From: a bacterium
Lineage (GTDB): Bacteria; Patescibacteriota; Minisyncoccia; Phycocordibacterales; UBA10002
Direction: 5' to 3'
Assembly: GCA_030697445.1 (NCBI GenBank)
Contig: JAUYPY010000051.1
Span: 1 to 32,519 of the forward strand
Length of the DNA stretch: 32,519 nucleotides
In this document: positions 1 through 7,345 of the stretch, in pieces
Layout: each line of letters opens with the position of its first letter
Position numbering within the stretch: the first letter of the stretch is position 1
Position numbers and translations under genes: made by a program
The notes under the pieces: generated by a model
Told to the model about the DNA's origin: nothing
Seen by the model: the letters and a program-made list of their open reading frames with translations, nothing else
Database searches by the model: none

Positions 1-428
1 TTAAATTGGTACGCACCTTCATACAGGGATGATCCAATCTTCTTTTTTTCTAGGATTGCTATCAATTTTGGTAGATTCCCTTTTTCTTTTCCTATCTTCA
101 ATTCACTCGCCATCTCCGCCTGCTTCTCCAGCAAAAAATACTTGGAGGCCAAATCGGTATCACCTGCTTTGAGCGCGGCGATGAAAAGATTGAGTGTTTC
201 TTCGGGCGTGTCTCCGCCGTCAAAGTCCTTTTTGTACGCCTCCACAAGGTTGTCGCTATATTCCTGAATCTTTTTCGGGTCCTTCAGTTCTTTCACGACT
301 TCGTCAAAATCTCTCGCGACAAACGGCTCGTTCTGCGCCTTCCAATACCAAAGACCTCCTGCAATTACCGCAAGTGCAACAAATGTAACTAGACCCCCTC
401 CCCCGCCCCACTTAAGAATTTTAAGCAT
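1..428 (-). CDS. Membrane-anchored hypothetical protein (3' end beyond window)
   Basis: Open from an ATG at 428 to the window edge with no stop, giving at least 142 residues. A glycine run at residues 8-12 is followed by a hydrophobic segment (about 13-28, VTFVALAVIAGGLWYW) that should be a membrane anchor or uncleaved signal; the rest is charged, Lys/Glu-rich and helical, probably an extracytoplasmic domain. No family recognised. There is no Shine-Dalgarno: the bases before the ATG read CCTCCT, the opposite polarity. A possible -10 box GATAAT (437-442) lies 8 nt from the ATG, so the message may have almost no leader. Its reading frame is clean and composition protein-like, so I am fairly sure it is coding; the function is unknown. 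Confidence 0.75.
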   Translation of the reverse strand, partial: MLKILKWGGGGGLVTFVALAVIAGGLWYWKAQNEPFVARDFDEVVKELKDPKKIQEYSDNLVEAYKKDFDGGDTPEETLNLFIAALKAGDTDLASKYFLLEKQAEMASELKIGKEKGNLPKLIAILEKKKIGSSLYEGAYQF

Positions 429-512
429 AGGAGGTTATTATCTAACATCTTTCACCATACACAAAATCACTTATCCACTTTTTGTGCCGCAAAAACAGCA
501 GAAAAAGAAGCG

Positions 513-544
513 TAAAAAAACGGCTCAACGCACATTGAGTCGTT
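513..544 (-). terminator. Intrinsic terminator after the mini-cassette
   Basis: On the minus strand a 10-bp stem (AACGACTCAA / TTGAGCCGTT, arms 535-544 and 519-528, loop 529-534) is followed directly by a run of seven T (514-520). One pair is A-C on this strand (G-U on the other), but the T-run fixes the direction. It lies about 50 nt past the stop of the 40-residue gene and would end that transcript before the next gene. Confidence 0.75.
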
Positions 545-548
545 TCGT

Positions 549-578
549 TATACAGTCATTTTGCAAAATGACCGTATA
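549..578 (-). repeat. Inverted repeat centred on TTTTGCAAAA
   Basis: Two 15-base arms meet with no spacer at 563/564 and have one mismatch (554/573), which becomes a G-U pair in minus-strand RNA. The core CATTTTGCAAAATG resembles the core CATTCTGCAGAATG of the perfect palindrome at 1008-1051. Each palindrome sits just past the second gene of one of the two related cassettes. Confidence 0.7.
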
Positions 579-596
579 GTAAGTAGCGGAGCATAT

Positions 597-719
597 TTAC
601 TCATTCAAAATGAATATCTCAATCACGGAATTAAGAAACGCAAAGACAAAAGAAAAAACAAAAGTAACGCTTGCTAAAACAAAAATGGACCATGCAGCAT
701 CAGCTATTTGTTTTTTCAT
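597..719 (-). CDS. 40-residue single-pass membrane peptide
   Basis: Starts at ATG 719, which overlaps the TGA of the upstream mini-gene as ATGA, and stops with TAA at 597-599. The peptide begins MKKQIADAAWSIF and then has a long hydrophobic stretch (about residues 9-37), so it is almost wholly a transmembrane helix. Its place (second gene, ATGA-coupled, hydrophobic N terminus, palindrome after the stop) is the same as that of the 180-residue membrane protein at 1046-1588, so it may be a shortened counterpart of that protein. Sequence likeness is confined to a hydrophobic helix and is not proof of homology. Function unknown; existence inferred from coupling and context. Confidence 0.55.
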   Translation of the reverse strand: MKKQIADAAWSIFVLASVTFVFSFVFAFLNSVIEIFILNE

Positions 720-880
720 AATAGCCACTCTTTTGCAAGTTTATAAAACTCTTGCGCAATCTGCAGTCCTCGTTTATTCGGTTGAGGGTTTCCGTGGGGC
801 TTCTTCTTATCATCAGGTAAATGATATAGCGGATCTGTATTTTTTCCATGAGCGCCAGTTGCGACGAGGATGATTTTCAT
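716..880 (-). CDS. 54-residue internally deleted paralogue of the 296-residue lysozyme-like protein
   Basis: The first 14 residues (MKIILVATGAHGKN) match the start of the protein at 1585-2475 with one change, and the last 30 or so (from LYHLP to the end, including NKRGLQIA and EFYKLAKEWL) match its C terminus; the roughly 240 residues between are absent. The whole predicted lysozyme-like domain is therefore missing. The frame is intact, has its own extended -10 box (887-895) and is ATGA-coupled to the next gene. In the shared NKRGLQIA octapeptide seven of eight codons differ from the long gene while all amino acids agree, which suggests selection on the peptide. It could still be a relic whose silent changes predate the deletion. 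Start chosen at 880 from the paralogue's start and the promoter spacing; an upstream ATG at 919 is unlikely. Confidence 0.7.
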   Translation of the reverse strand: MKIILVATGAHGKNTDPLYHLPDDKKKPHGNPQPNKRGLQIAQEFYKLAKEWLL

Positions 881-886
881 ATAGGT

Positions 887-895
887 ATTATACCA
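887..895 (-). promoter_or_regulatory. Extended -10 promoter, leaderless start of the mini-gene
   Basis: Minus strand reads TGG-TATAAT, then 6 nt, then the ATG at 880. A full consensus -10 with an upstream TGN places transcription start at or next to the A of the ATG. A weak -35 candidate TTGCCG lies 15 bp upstream. The same spacing occurs before the long paralogue (2482-2490). Confidence 0.75.
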
Positions 896-1007
896 TCCCA
901 CTGTAACCGGCAAATCCACTTTTCACTCGACAAAAACAGTCCAACTTCGTTGAAACTTCCAGCCTTCGCCAAAGGCTATGGATGGGCGCGGCGCGGGACA
1001 AACTGAC

Positions 1008-1051
1008 CACTAAACATTCTCACATTCTGCAGAATGTGAGAATGTTTAGTG
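1008..1051. repeat. 44-bp perfect palindrome overlapping a stop codon
   Basis: Positions 1008-1029 and 1030-1051 are exact reverse complements with no spacer; the centre is CTGCAG. Each arm holds two copies of ACATTCT separated by one base. It contains the TAA stop (1046-1048) of the 180-residue gene. As RNA it could form a stem of about 20 bp; as DNA it could extrude a cruciform. No T-run follows on either strand, so it is not a standard intrinsic terminator, although it may end or protect the transcript. Confidence 0.9.
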
Positions 1052-1588
1052 TATCGCTGGTTCGTAAAAGCAACGAATATCGCCCTGCGGGGCATAATCT
1101 GTTTGCCGAGCAAATACGACATATGGAGTTCCTTGTATATCTCGCTTATCGAAAGATACGCGCATTTTCTTATACCAGTCAGACCATAGAGTTGACCACA
1201 GATAATCTTCTGAAAACTCTTCGTCGTCAAAAAACTTGAGTTCCACAGAAACAAGATTGCTACCGTCGAAGGGTTTGACGAAGACATTTTCATAAAATCT
1301 ACTAATATTTTCTGGCGTTTTCTCGCTTACGCGAAGTTCGCCAACGAGATAATCACAACCGTTGGAAGCGCCGCGAAAAAGATTACCGAAGTCCTTCACT
1401 CTCTTTACGAGTGTTGAGTTCAATGGGTGTTCAACTGCGCGAAAATGTTTTTGCAAGGTATTTAATTGGTGATTATGCAACGGCATTTTCCACATACCCA
1501 CCATCAAGAAAAACACAACGATACAGACGAAAAAGACACCGAGCCACGCGAACATACACGCGAAGATTTTCAGCGTCTCTTTTATCAT
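1046..1588 (-). CDS. Membrane-anchored protein coupled to the lysozyme-like gene
   Basis: 180 residues from ATG 1588, which overlaps the upstream TGA as ATGA; an in-frame start at 1597 is less likely because the same ATGA junction is found in the mini-cassette. Residues about 6-33 (KIFACMFAWLGVFFVCIVVF) form a transmembrane segment; the rest is a predicted outside domain rich in aromatic and acidic residues (for example FFDDEEFSEDYLWSTLWSDW near residues 122-141) with two cysteines. No family recognised. Co-expression with a putative muramidase-like protein suggests a regulator, membrane partner or immunity-type protein, but this is inference. The stop lies inside the palindrome at 1008-1051. 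Confidence 0.75.
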   Translation of the reverse strand: MIKETLKIFACMFAWLGVFFVCIVVFFLMVGMWKMPLHNHQLNTLQKHFRAVEHPLNSTLVKRVKDFGNLFRGASNGCDYLVGELRVSEKTPENISRFYENVFVKPFDGSNLVSVELKFFDDEEFSEDYLWSTLWSDWYKKMRVSFDKRDIQGTPYVVFARQTDYAPQGDIRCFYEPAIH

Positions 1589-2475
1589 TGCAACCATTTT
1601 TGAGCCAACTGGTAAAATTCGTTCGCGATTTGTAACCCGCGCTTGTTCGCTTCTGGATGTGCATGAGGTGGTTTGTACATTGAATACAATGTTGCAATAA
1701 TTTCTGGTTTTTCGTTAAGATCAAGGTACTTTTTCCATTCATCAATTACTGAACGGATTTTAGCCGCCGCAAAAAAGATGCTATGTTTCGGCTGTTTTAC
1801 ATACTCGTACAAATCTCTGCGAGACATCTTTCCCACGCTCTTTACTGAAAGTCCTGGAGCGCCTTGATTGGGATTGTAGTAGCCGTCTTGTATAAGTCCA
1901 CGCGCAGTTTCTATCTTTACTTGAGCAATTCCCGCAGAAACATTTTTACCGATAAAGAAAACTGCTAGATTTTCAGAGACATCTTCAAATGGAGTAAACC
2001 GTGCAATCTCGTCTATGATGATTGCACCGAGGAGATACGGGTCTATCTTGAATTTCTTGGCGGCAGAAAAAATCAATTCTCGGTGCGGTTGCAATTTTAT
2101 CCTTGCTTTTTCTTTCGTTATCTTCCATTTTTCATCATAGGTAACAATGAGCGGTCCGCCGTCTTTCTCAAGTATGTATTGATACAGTTGCACATAACGC
2201 GCAAGCGCTGGCGTAGATAAGGCATTGCGCGTATCGTTTGCATAGGTAAACAGTTGGTTAGAAGAAATAGCAATTTGCTCTAATTGTTCTTTTTTTGGAG
2301 TGCTCGGCTTCGTGCGTAGATATGCGCCGTTTTTCCCTTGCACGGCGTACACATTCTCAAACTTCTTTTCTCTTGCAAGCCGCACCGCTTCTTCTAGAGA
2401 ATACACCTGCAATGTATCAGAAACAAAAATCACATTTTTGCCTTGAGCACCGGTAGCGACGAGGATGATTTTCAT
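1585..2475 (-). CDS. Lysozyme-like (DUF1402-type) protein
   Basis: 296 residues. The C-terminal two thirds read like a lysozyme-superfamily fold: AAKKFKIDPYLLGAIIIDEIAR near residues 138-159 resembles the slt helix carrying the catalytic Glu, followed by SAGIAQVKIETARGLI (about 181-196) and KHSIFFAAAKIRSVIDEW, a pattern I associate with DUF1402. Residues about 15-75 (VIFVSDTL ... AVQGKNGAYLRTKPS) resemble the small DUF3892-type domain. No signal peptide or membrane helix is seen, so its site of action is unclear; the coupled downstream gene supplies a membrane anchor. The likely role is peptidoglycan cleavage or binding. The family call is from memory of motifs. The promoter at 2482-2490 makes it leaderless. 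Confidence 0.75.
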   Translation of the reverse strand: MKIILVATGAQGKNVIFVSDTLQVYSLEEAVRLAREKKFENVYAVQGKNGAYLRTKPSTPKKEQLEQIAISSNQLFTYANDTRNALSTPALARYVQLYQYILEKDGGPLIVTYDEKWKITKEKARIKLQPHRELIFSAAKKFKIDPYLLGAIIIDEIARFTPFEDVSENLAVFFIGKNVSAGIAQVKIETARGLIQDGYYNPNQGAPGLSVKSVGKMSRRDLYEYVKQPKHSIFFAAAKIRSVIDEWKKYLDLNEKPEIIATLYSMYKPPHAHPEANKRGLQIANEFYQLAQKWLQ

Positions 2476-2481
2476 AAGAAA

Positions 2482-2490
2482 ATTGTAACA
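2482..2490 (-). promoter_or_regulatory. Extended -10 promoter, leaderless start
   Basis: Minus strand TGT-TACAAT followed by exactly 6 nt (TTTCTT) and the ATG at 2475. It matches the arrangement before the mini-paralogue at 880. No convincing -35 hexamer is visible, as expected for an extended -10 promoter. Confidence 0.7.
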
Positions 2491-2614
2491 TAACGATAAA
2501 AAACGCCTAAATTCTCGCCGCTTTTTTCAAAAAAAATGGCTCCACGCTGCGGATTTGCCGATAAATTGGTGCGAACAGAAATTTGGAAATAACGGCCACA
2601 GATTACGGGAAGAT

Positions 2615-2959
2615 TCAACGGAAAAACAAGAAGAAGAGGGGCCCGAACATAAGTGCGGTTATGCAAGCGAACGCGAGAATAGTGTTCACAAAAAGCGCGC
2701 CTCCTTCTTTTTTTGCGCCATCTATGTAAAGTCGGAGTGGCGTGTACAGAAAACAGTACCCCATCACCGCCGCCGAAAGCGTGAAAAGAGAGATAAAGGC
2801 AATAGGGCCGAGCGCCCCAACATCTTGCATATGATCTTCAATTTTCGGCGCGTAGTACATCACGCTTCCGATGGTGGAAATGTATGTCGCCGCCGCAAGC
2901 GCGTTTATAATAGGATTTCTGGTCATATCGATTACGATAACACGCGTTTTTGATTTCAT
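2615..2959 (-). CDS. Small multi-pass membrane protein
   Basis: 114 residues from ATG 2959, one base after the TAA of the M23 peptidase gene (TAACATG); longer upstream starts would overlap that gene and add an unrelated N terminus. Three hydrophobic segments at about 16-35, 48-72 and 89-113 predict a three-helix membrane protein; the C terminus ends in phenylalanine-rich sequence. No family recognised. It is the last gene of the cell-wall/division operon and so may act at the envelope, but only position supports this. No clear terminator follows; the 139 bp up to the next promoter hold nothing else I can identify. Confidence 0.75.
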   Translation of the reverse strand: MKSKTRVIVIDMTRNPIINALAAATYISTIGSVMYYAPKIEDHMQDVGALGPIAFISLFTLSAAVMGYCFLYTPLRLYIDGAKKEGGALFVNTILAFACITALMFGPLFFLFFR

Positions 2960-2960
2960 G

Positions 2961-4220
2961 TTACAAATACGACAGCGGGTTGAGGTAGGCGCCGGGGTTG
3001 GCAACCGGTAGAATGTAATTTTTGACGCATACGCGGCTTGGGCGCGTTGCAACCTCTACACCTTGCGTTGCAAACACCGTAAAGTGCAAATGCGGACCTG
3101 TGGCATATCCGGTTGCCCCGCTATACGCAATCACCTCGCCAGTAGAAACGCCCTGCCCTTCGGCAACGCGAATGAGCGAGAGGTGCGCGTAAAGCGTCGT
3201 AAGCCCGTTGCCATGCTCAACCAAAACCCATTTGCCGTAAGATGCGCCGCTACAGGTTCGGTCGGTATCACCGACCCCCTTCACAATTCCAGAAAGCGCA
3301 GTTTTAACCGGCGTGCCGATACCCGCGCGGAAATCAACACCGTTGTGCCCCTGCCCGTTGTAGGCGCCGCTTTTTGCAAACGCGGTCGCTCCGAAATATT
3401 GCGTAATCTTGATAGTATCGAGCGGCCAGCGGAGTACGCCCGAACCTGTTTGCGGCAAGCGCGATGGATCCAATTCGAACTTTAACTGCGATTCGTATTC
3501 CAAAAGCTCATTCTCAAACGCTTCGCGTAGCGCCAACCTATCTTGCAGCAATTTTTTGTAATTTGTTTCTTTGTTTTTTGTGGAAGTCAGAAACGCTTGC
3601 TGTGTCGCGCGTTCCCCGTCGGCAATTCGCTTGCGGTCTGCGCGTTCGTTTTTAAGTCCAGTGAGCTCGCGGCGTTTTGCATCAAGCGCGGTGCGATCTT
3701 GTTCTAATCCGGCTTTCAGCTCTTTCACACTGCGGATTCGCTCAGTGAGCCGCGCTTCCACCGCGCGAAGCGCGTCCGCTTCGCGCCACGCTCCGGAAAA
3801 TCCGTTTTCATTCAAGAATATTTCTACCGGGTTTTCTCGATGCACTTCCGCAAGCAAACGCAACGCTTTCTCCAACCCTGCATTTCCGCGACCGATGCGG
3901 TTCTCTTGTACGAGGATGTTTTCGGTAAGCGAATCGATAGAAAGAGTAGCGGCACTGATTTTGCTCTCAGTTGCTTTGATTTCGGTAAGAAGTTTTCTGC
4001 GCGTCAGATCCAGTTCTGCAATTGCGTTTTTCAGGGTACTCGCTTCCCCACCGAGTTTGTCCAACTCGCCCTGATAGGCGGCAATTTCTTTTTCAAGCGC
4101 CGCAATCTGCGCGTTCCGCTCGCCAATTTTCGTTTGCAAATCGGCAATGTCGGCGCCCGCTATGCGCGCGCCGAGAATACCAAATATAAAAATCGCCGTG
4201 ATAACAATAATCCGCTTCAC
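2961..4220 (-). CDS. EnvC/NlpD-like M23 metallopeptidase
   Basis: 419 residues, starting with GTG at 4220 that overlaps the gltX stop as GTGA. A signal peptide or anchor (residues 1-22) is followed by a long coiled coil (about 25-245) and a C-terminal M23 LytM-type domain (about 262-419). Zinc/catalytic residues are visible: H292 and D296 in GHNGVDFRAG, H346 in YAHL, and H377-L-H379 in GPHLHF. Unlike E. coli EnvC, whose LytM domain has lost metal ligands, this one keeps them, so it is probably an active peptidoglycan endopeptidase. Known relatives act in daughter-cell separation, which fits its place after mraY-ftsW-murG. Confidence 0.9.
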   Translation of the reverse strand: MKRIIVITAIFIFGILGARIAGADIADLQTKIGERNAQIAALEKEIAAYQGELDKLGGEASTLKNAIAELDLTRRKLLTEIKATESKISAATLSIDSLTENILVQENRIGRGNAGLEKALRLLAEVHRENPVEIFLNENGFSGAWREADALRAVEARLTERIRSVKELKAGLEQDRTALDAKRRELTGLKNERADRKRIADGERATQQAFLTSTKNKETNYKKLLQDRLALREAFENELLEYESQLKFELDPSRLPQTGSGVLRWPLDTIKITQYFGATAFAKSGAYNGQGHNGVDFRAGIGTPVKTALSGIVKGVGDTDRTCSGASYGKWVLVEHGNGLTTLYAHLSLIRVAEGQGVSTGEVIAYSGATGYATGPHLHFTVFATQGVEVATRPSRVCVKNYILPVANPGAYLNPLSYL

Positions 4221-5119
4221 TTCACTATCATATCTTTTTTCTTGAGGTATTGCCTATTTAGCCAATTGAGCTTGTTACCGTCGAGCACCGCACCGCCTTT
4301 TTGCACGCGCTGAAGCTGAAATTGCGTGACGAGGTCGTCAAACGAAAGTACTTCGCTTGCGTCGCTCGCAGACGGATGCCAGCCAAGGAGGGCAAGAAAA
4401 TTCAGCATCGCTTCTGGTGCAATATTCATATTCCTATAGTGCGCAAGCGATACAGCTTCGCCGTGTTTGCGTTTGGAAAGCTTGCTTCTATCGGGCGCGA
4501 GGATCAAAGGCAGGTGCGCGTAGAGAGGGCGCGTCGCGCCGAGCGCTTCTTGTATTAAAATCTGGCGCGGCGTGTTGGAAATATGGTCCTCTCCGCGAAT
4601 AACATGCGTCACTTTCATTTCAAAATCGTCTACGACAACAGCGAGATGGTAAAGCGGTTCGGACACGCTCCGTGCGATGACAAAATCCTTGAGCTCGGTT
4701 GTGTCAAAACTCACTTCGCCGCGCACCATATCTTGAAAAGTGACCCGTTTGTTCGGATTTTTGAATCGCACGACTTCCGCTATTTCCCCTTCTGCTCCAT
4801 CTTTTTTCGCCTCCCGAGACACATACGCCGCGCCTGACTTTATAAGCGCATCGAGATGTTTCTGATACAGGTCCGTACGCTCAGATTGTTTGTATATTTC
4901 GTCTGGTTTTATTCCTAACCATTCTAATCCGCTTAAAATATCTTCCTCGTATTTTTTCTCCGACCGTTCCTTGTCGGTGTCTTCAATGCGCAAAATAAAC
5001 TTTCCGCCGGTTTGCTTGGCGAAAATATAATTAAAGAGCGCTGTGCGCGCGCCGCCGATATGCAAAGGGCCGGTGGGCGACGGCGCAAAACGGACGATTG
5101 GTTTTTGTTTAGTGTTCAT
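4217..5119 (-). CDS. gltX: Glutamyl-tRNA synthetase, catalytic part only
   Basis: 300 residues from ATG 5119, overlapping the end of murG by 11 bases; a TTG at 5131 is the alternative. The class I Rossmann core is intact: FAPSPTGPLHIGG (HIGH motif, residues 11-23), RIEDTD, and LSKRKHGEAV as the KMSKS loop. The protein stops soon after KLNWLNRQYL, where full GluRS enzymes (about 470 residues) continue into two anticodon-binding helical domains. Those domains are missing and the next gene begins in the stop codon, so this is not a simple recent frameshift. It resembles true GluRS more than GluQ-RS. Charging of tRNA-Glu, possibly also tRNA-Gln, may depend on the acceptor stem or on a separate domain encoded elsewhere. 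Confidence 0.88.
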   Translation of the reverse strand: MNTKQKPIVRFAPSPTGPLHIGGARTALFNYIFAKQTGGKFILRIEDTDKERSEKKYEEDILSGLEWLGIKPDEIYKQSERTDLYQKHLDALIKSGAAYVSREAKKDGAEGEIAEVVRFKNPNKRVTFQDMVRGEVSFDTTELKDFVIARSVSEPLYHLAVVVDDFEMKVTHVIRGEDHISNTPRQILIQEALGATRPLYAHLPLILAPDRSKLSKRKHGEAVSLAHYRNMNIAPEAMLNFLALLGWHPSASDASEVLSFDDLVTQFQLQRVQKGGAVLDGNKLNWLNRQYLKKKDMIVK

Positions 5120-6236
5120 GAGATAGTCCAATTTCTAATAATTTTTCCCCAATCACGCGGCTCGCGTCAGGTTTGGCAAACGCGCGCGCCGCGCGCGCCA
5201 TTTCGGCGCGGCGGCTTTCGCTTCCAATAATCTTTGCGATTTCCGCGAGAAAGAGCGCGGGCGAGAGATTTGTCTCTTCCAAAACGGCCGCCGCGCCGGA
5301 CTCCGCATACGCGTATGCGTTCTTGCGCTGATGGTCGCCGTTTGATTCGGCGATGGGAATAATAATAGACGGCAGTCCCCATGCGGCGATTTCAAAAATG
5401 GTTGAGCCCGCGCGTGAGACGACAAGTGATGCAACGCCTGCCGCCATACGAAGTGCTTCTTCATCTAAAAATCCGAAAGGATGGTAGCGTTCCGCATGGC
5501 CGTTCCCTTCCAAAATGACGCGGCCGCGCGCCGCAGCTTCGGCAAAATTTTCTTTTCCTGTCTGGTGAATAACCTGAAACTGCTCCGTGAGTTTAGAGAG
5601 CGATGAGAGAATGAGTTCATTGATTGCTTGCGCTCCCTGCGAGCCGCCGAGCACGAGGAGCACTGGCGCGTCTGTTTCCAATTTCAGAAATTCGCGCGCG
5701 CCATCGGCGCTTGGCGCGCGCAAGACATTACGCACCGGGTGCCCCGTCCAGGCGGTTTTCGCGGACGGGAAAAATTGCGCGGAATCCGCAAACGAAACCG
5801 CGATGCGCGCGGCAAACTTCCCCGCCCAGCGGTTCACTCTGCCCGGTACGGAATCGGATTCGTGAATGACGACGGGGATTCGTAAGATACGCGCGGCAAG
5901 GAGCGTTGGGAAGCTCCCGTACCCGCCCTTACCAAACACGACATCAGGGTAATGGTAAAACAGAAGCCCTAGCGTTTTGATAACCCCCCATGCAGTCGTG
6001 AATGCATCAATAATATTTCTCTTGTCTGCATAGCGGCGGAGTTTGCCGGCGGGCGTTTTCACAAAAATGATTTCGTATTTCGCCAAAAGTCCCGCATCGC
6101 ACGGGTCGGGGGCGAAAAAATATAGCTGCGGCGGAACGAGTCGCCGTTCGCGCGCGAGAGCGCGCACCTCCTCCGCCACCGCAATAATCGGGTAAAAATG
6201 TCCGCCCGTTCCGCCTCCCGTAAAAACAATTCTCAT
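5109..6236 (-). CDS. murG: UDP-GlcNAc:lipid I N-acetylglucosaminyltransferase
   Basis: 375 residues, the usual length. MurG adds GlcNAc from UDP-GlcNAc to lipid I at the inner membrane face, making lipid II. The N-terminal glycine loop GGGTGGHFYP (7-16) and the C-terminal nucleotide-binding segment with SRAGSTIFEIAAWGLPSIIIP and SNGDHQRKNA are clear. It lies 4 bases after ftsW and overlaps the start of gltX, so it is part of the mraY-ftsW-murG run. The murD and murC genes that usually sit in such clusters are not here. Confidence 0.96.
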   Translation of the reverse strand: MRIVFTGGGTGGHFYPIIAVAEEVRALARERRLVPPQLYFFAPDPCDAGLLAKYEIIFVKTPAGKLRRYADKRNIIDAFTTAWGVIKTLGLLFYHYPDVVFGKGGYGSFPTLLAARILRIPVVIHESDSVPGRVNRWAGKFAARIAVSFADSAQFFPSAKTAWTGHPVRNVLRAPSADGAREFLKLETDAPVLLVLGGSQGAQAINELILSSLSKLTEQFQVIHQTGKENFAEAAARGRVILEGNGHAERYHPFGFLDEEALRMAAGVASLVVSRAGSTIFEIAAWGLPSIIIPIAESNGDHQRKNAYAYAESGAAAVLEETNLSPALFLAEIAKIIGSESRRAEMARAARAFAKPDASRVIGEKLLEIGLSHEH

Positions 6237-6240
6237 ATCG

Positions 6241-7344
6241 CTATTTTACCATACTTCGGCGCGACACATTCAAAATAAGCCCTACTTCAATAAGTGTTGC
6301 AATCATCGCCGTGCCGCCGTGAGAAATGAACGGAAGCGTAAGACCGGAGAGCGGAAATAGCCCGAGCATTGACGCAAAATTGAGAAATGCCGTACCGGTG
6401 ATGAGGGCGATACAACCAAGTGCCAAGAGCCGTTCAAATGCGTCATCGGAGCGTGAAGCGATGCGAAGCCCTCGCAATGCAAGACCGGTAAAAAGCAGGA
6501 CAAGCGCAAGCGTGCCGACAAGGCCGAACTCTTCGCCGAAGACGGCGAAAATAGAGTCGCTCGTCGGTTCCGGCAATCGGTCAAATTTCTGAACGCTCCG
6601 TCCGAACCCTTTGCCTGTAATACTGCCGCTTCCAATTGCAATAAGCGATTGTTGAAGTTGGTAACCGGAGCCCAGCGGATCGCGGTCTGGATTTATAAAA
6701 ACCGTGAGGCGCTCCAAGAGGTACGGCCGTACGGAAAAAAGCACCGTCGCGCCGATAAGACCAACAACACCGAGCGTAACCAAATGCTTGATCGGATATC
6801 CGCCGACCGAGTAGAGCGCGGCTCCGGCGGCAATAACAATCGCAAACGAATCGGTATCGGGCTGTGACAAAAAGAGCGCCCCCGCAACCGTCAAGAAAAG
6901 CGAAAAGACGAGAAAGGTTTTGCGATGATGTATCTCCCGCGATGCATTACCTTGCGCGAGCCACGCGGCGAGCGCAATTACAAACGCAAGTTTAAAAATC
7001 TCTCCGGGCTGAATGGAAACACCAAAAATAGAAAACCACCGCTGAGCCCCTCCGTGCGCAACGCCGATACCAGGAACCAGTAACAGAATCATCGGTATGG
7101 TAGCGGCTATGCCGATAACCCATGCGTATTTTTTTACCAATGAAAGCGGGATGCGCGTTGCGGCAAAACAAAGTACGAGCCCGAGCGCAATGCTCGCAAG
7201 TTGCGTGAGCGCTCTGCTTGCAAACAGCCCGCCTTCTTTGAGCAACAGTCCGAACGATGCGGAAGTGAAAATAAAATACCCGCCAACCAAAAGCAGTACG
7301 GCGATGGAAAGAAATATTCGGTCAACGGATTGTTTTCTGCGCAT
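6241..7344 (-). CDS. ftsW: FtsW/RodA-type lipid II polymerase (SEDS family)
   Basis: 367 residues from ATG 7344, directly after the mraY TAA (TAATATG); a TTG at 7353 is rejected. A multi-pass membrane protein with SEDS family marks: GAQRWF early in the sequence, the PEPTSDSIFAVFGEEFG loop and the C-terminal PLSGLTLPFISHGGTA motif. SEDS proteins polymerise glycan strands with a class B penicillin-binding protein. The position between mraY and murG favours FtsW (division) over RodA (elongation), but sequence alone does not settle this. Confidence 0.93.
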   Translation of the reverse strand: MRRKQSVDRIFLSIAVLLLVGGYFIFTSASFGLLLKEGGLFASRALTQLASIALGLVLCFAATRIPLSLVKKYAWVIGIAATIPMILLLVPGIGVAHGGAQRWFSIFGVSIQPGEIFKLAFVIALAAWLAQGNASREIHHRKTFLVFSLFLTVAGALFLSQPDTDSFAIVIAAGAALYSVGGYPIKHLVTLGVVGLIGATVLFSVRPYLLERLTVFINPDRDPLGSGYQLQQSLIAIGSGSITGKGFGRSVQKFDRLPEPTSDSIFAVFGEEFGLVGTLALVLLFTGLALRGLRIASRSDDAFERLLALGCIALITGTAFLNFASMLGLFPLSGLTLPFISHGGTAMIATLIEVGLILNVSRRSMVK

Positions 7345-7345
7345 A

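Noticed and set aside
429..436. AGGAGG-like hexamer beside the ATG at 428
   Set aside because: It reads AGGAGG only on the plus strand; on the coding strand it is CCTCCT and cannot pair with 16S rRNA.
610..873. 87-codon plus-strand frame
   Set aside because: It is antisense to the mini-paralogue and the 40-residue gene, whose homology, coupling and promoter support the minus strand.
976..1293. 105-codon minus-strand frame crossing the palindrome
   Set aside because: Overlaps most of the 180-residue coupled gene in another frame and has no start signals.
4217..4220. Recent frameshift as cause of the short gltX
   Set aside because: The following sequence codes for the M23 peptidase from its signal peptide on, so the missing GluRS domains are not present in another frame.
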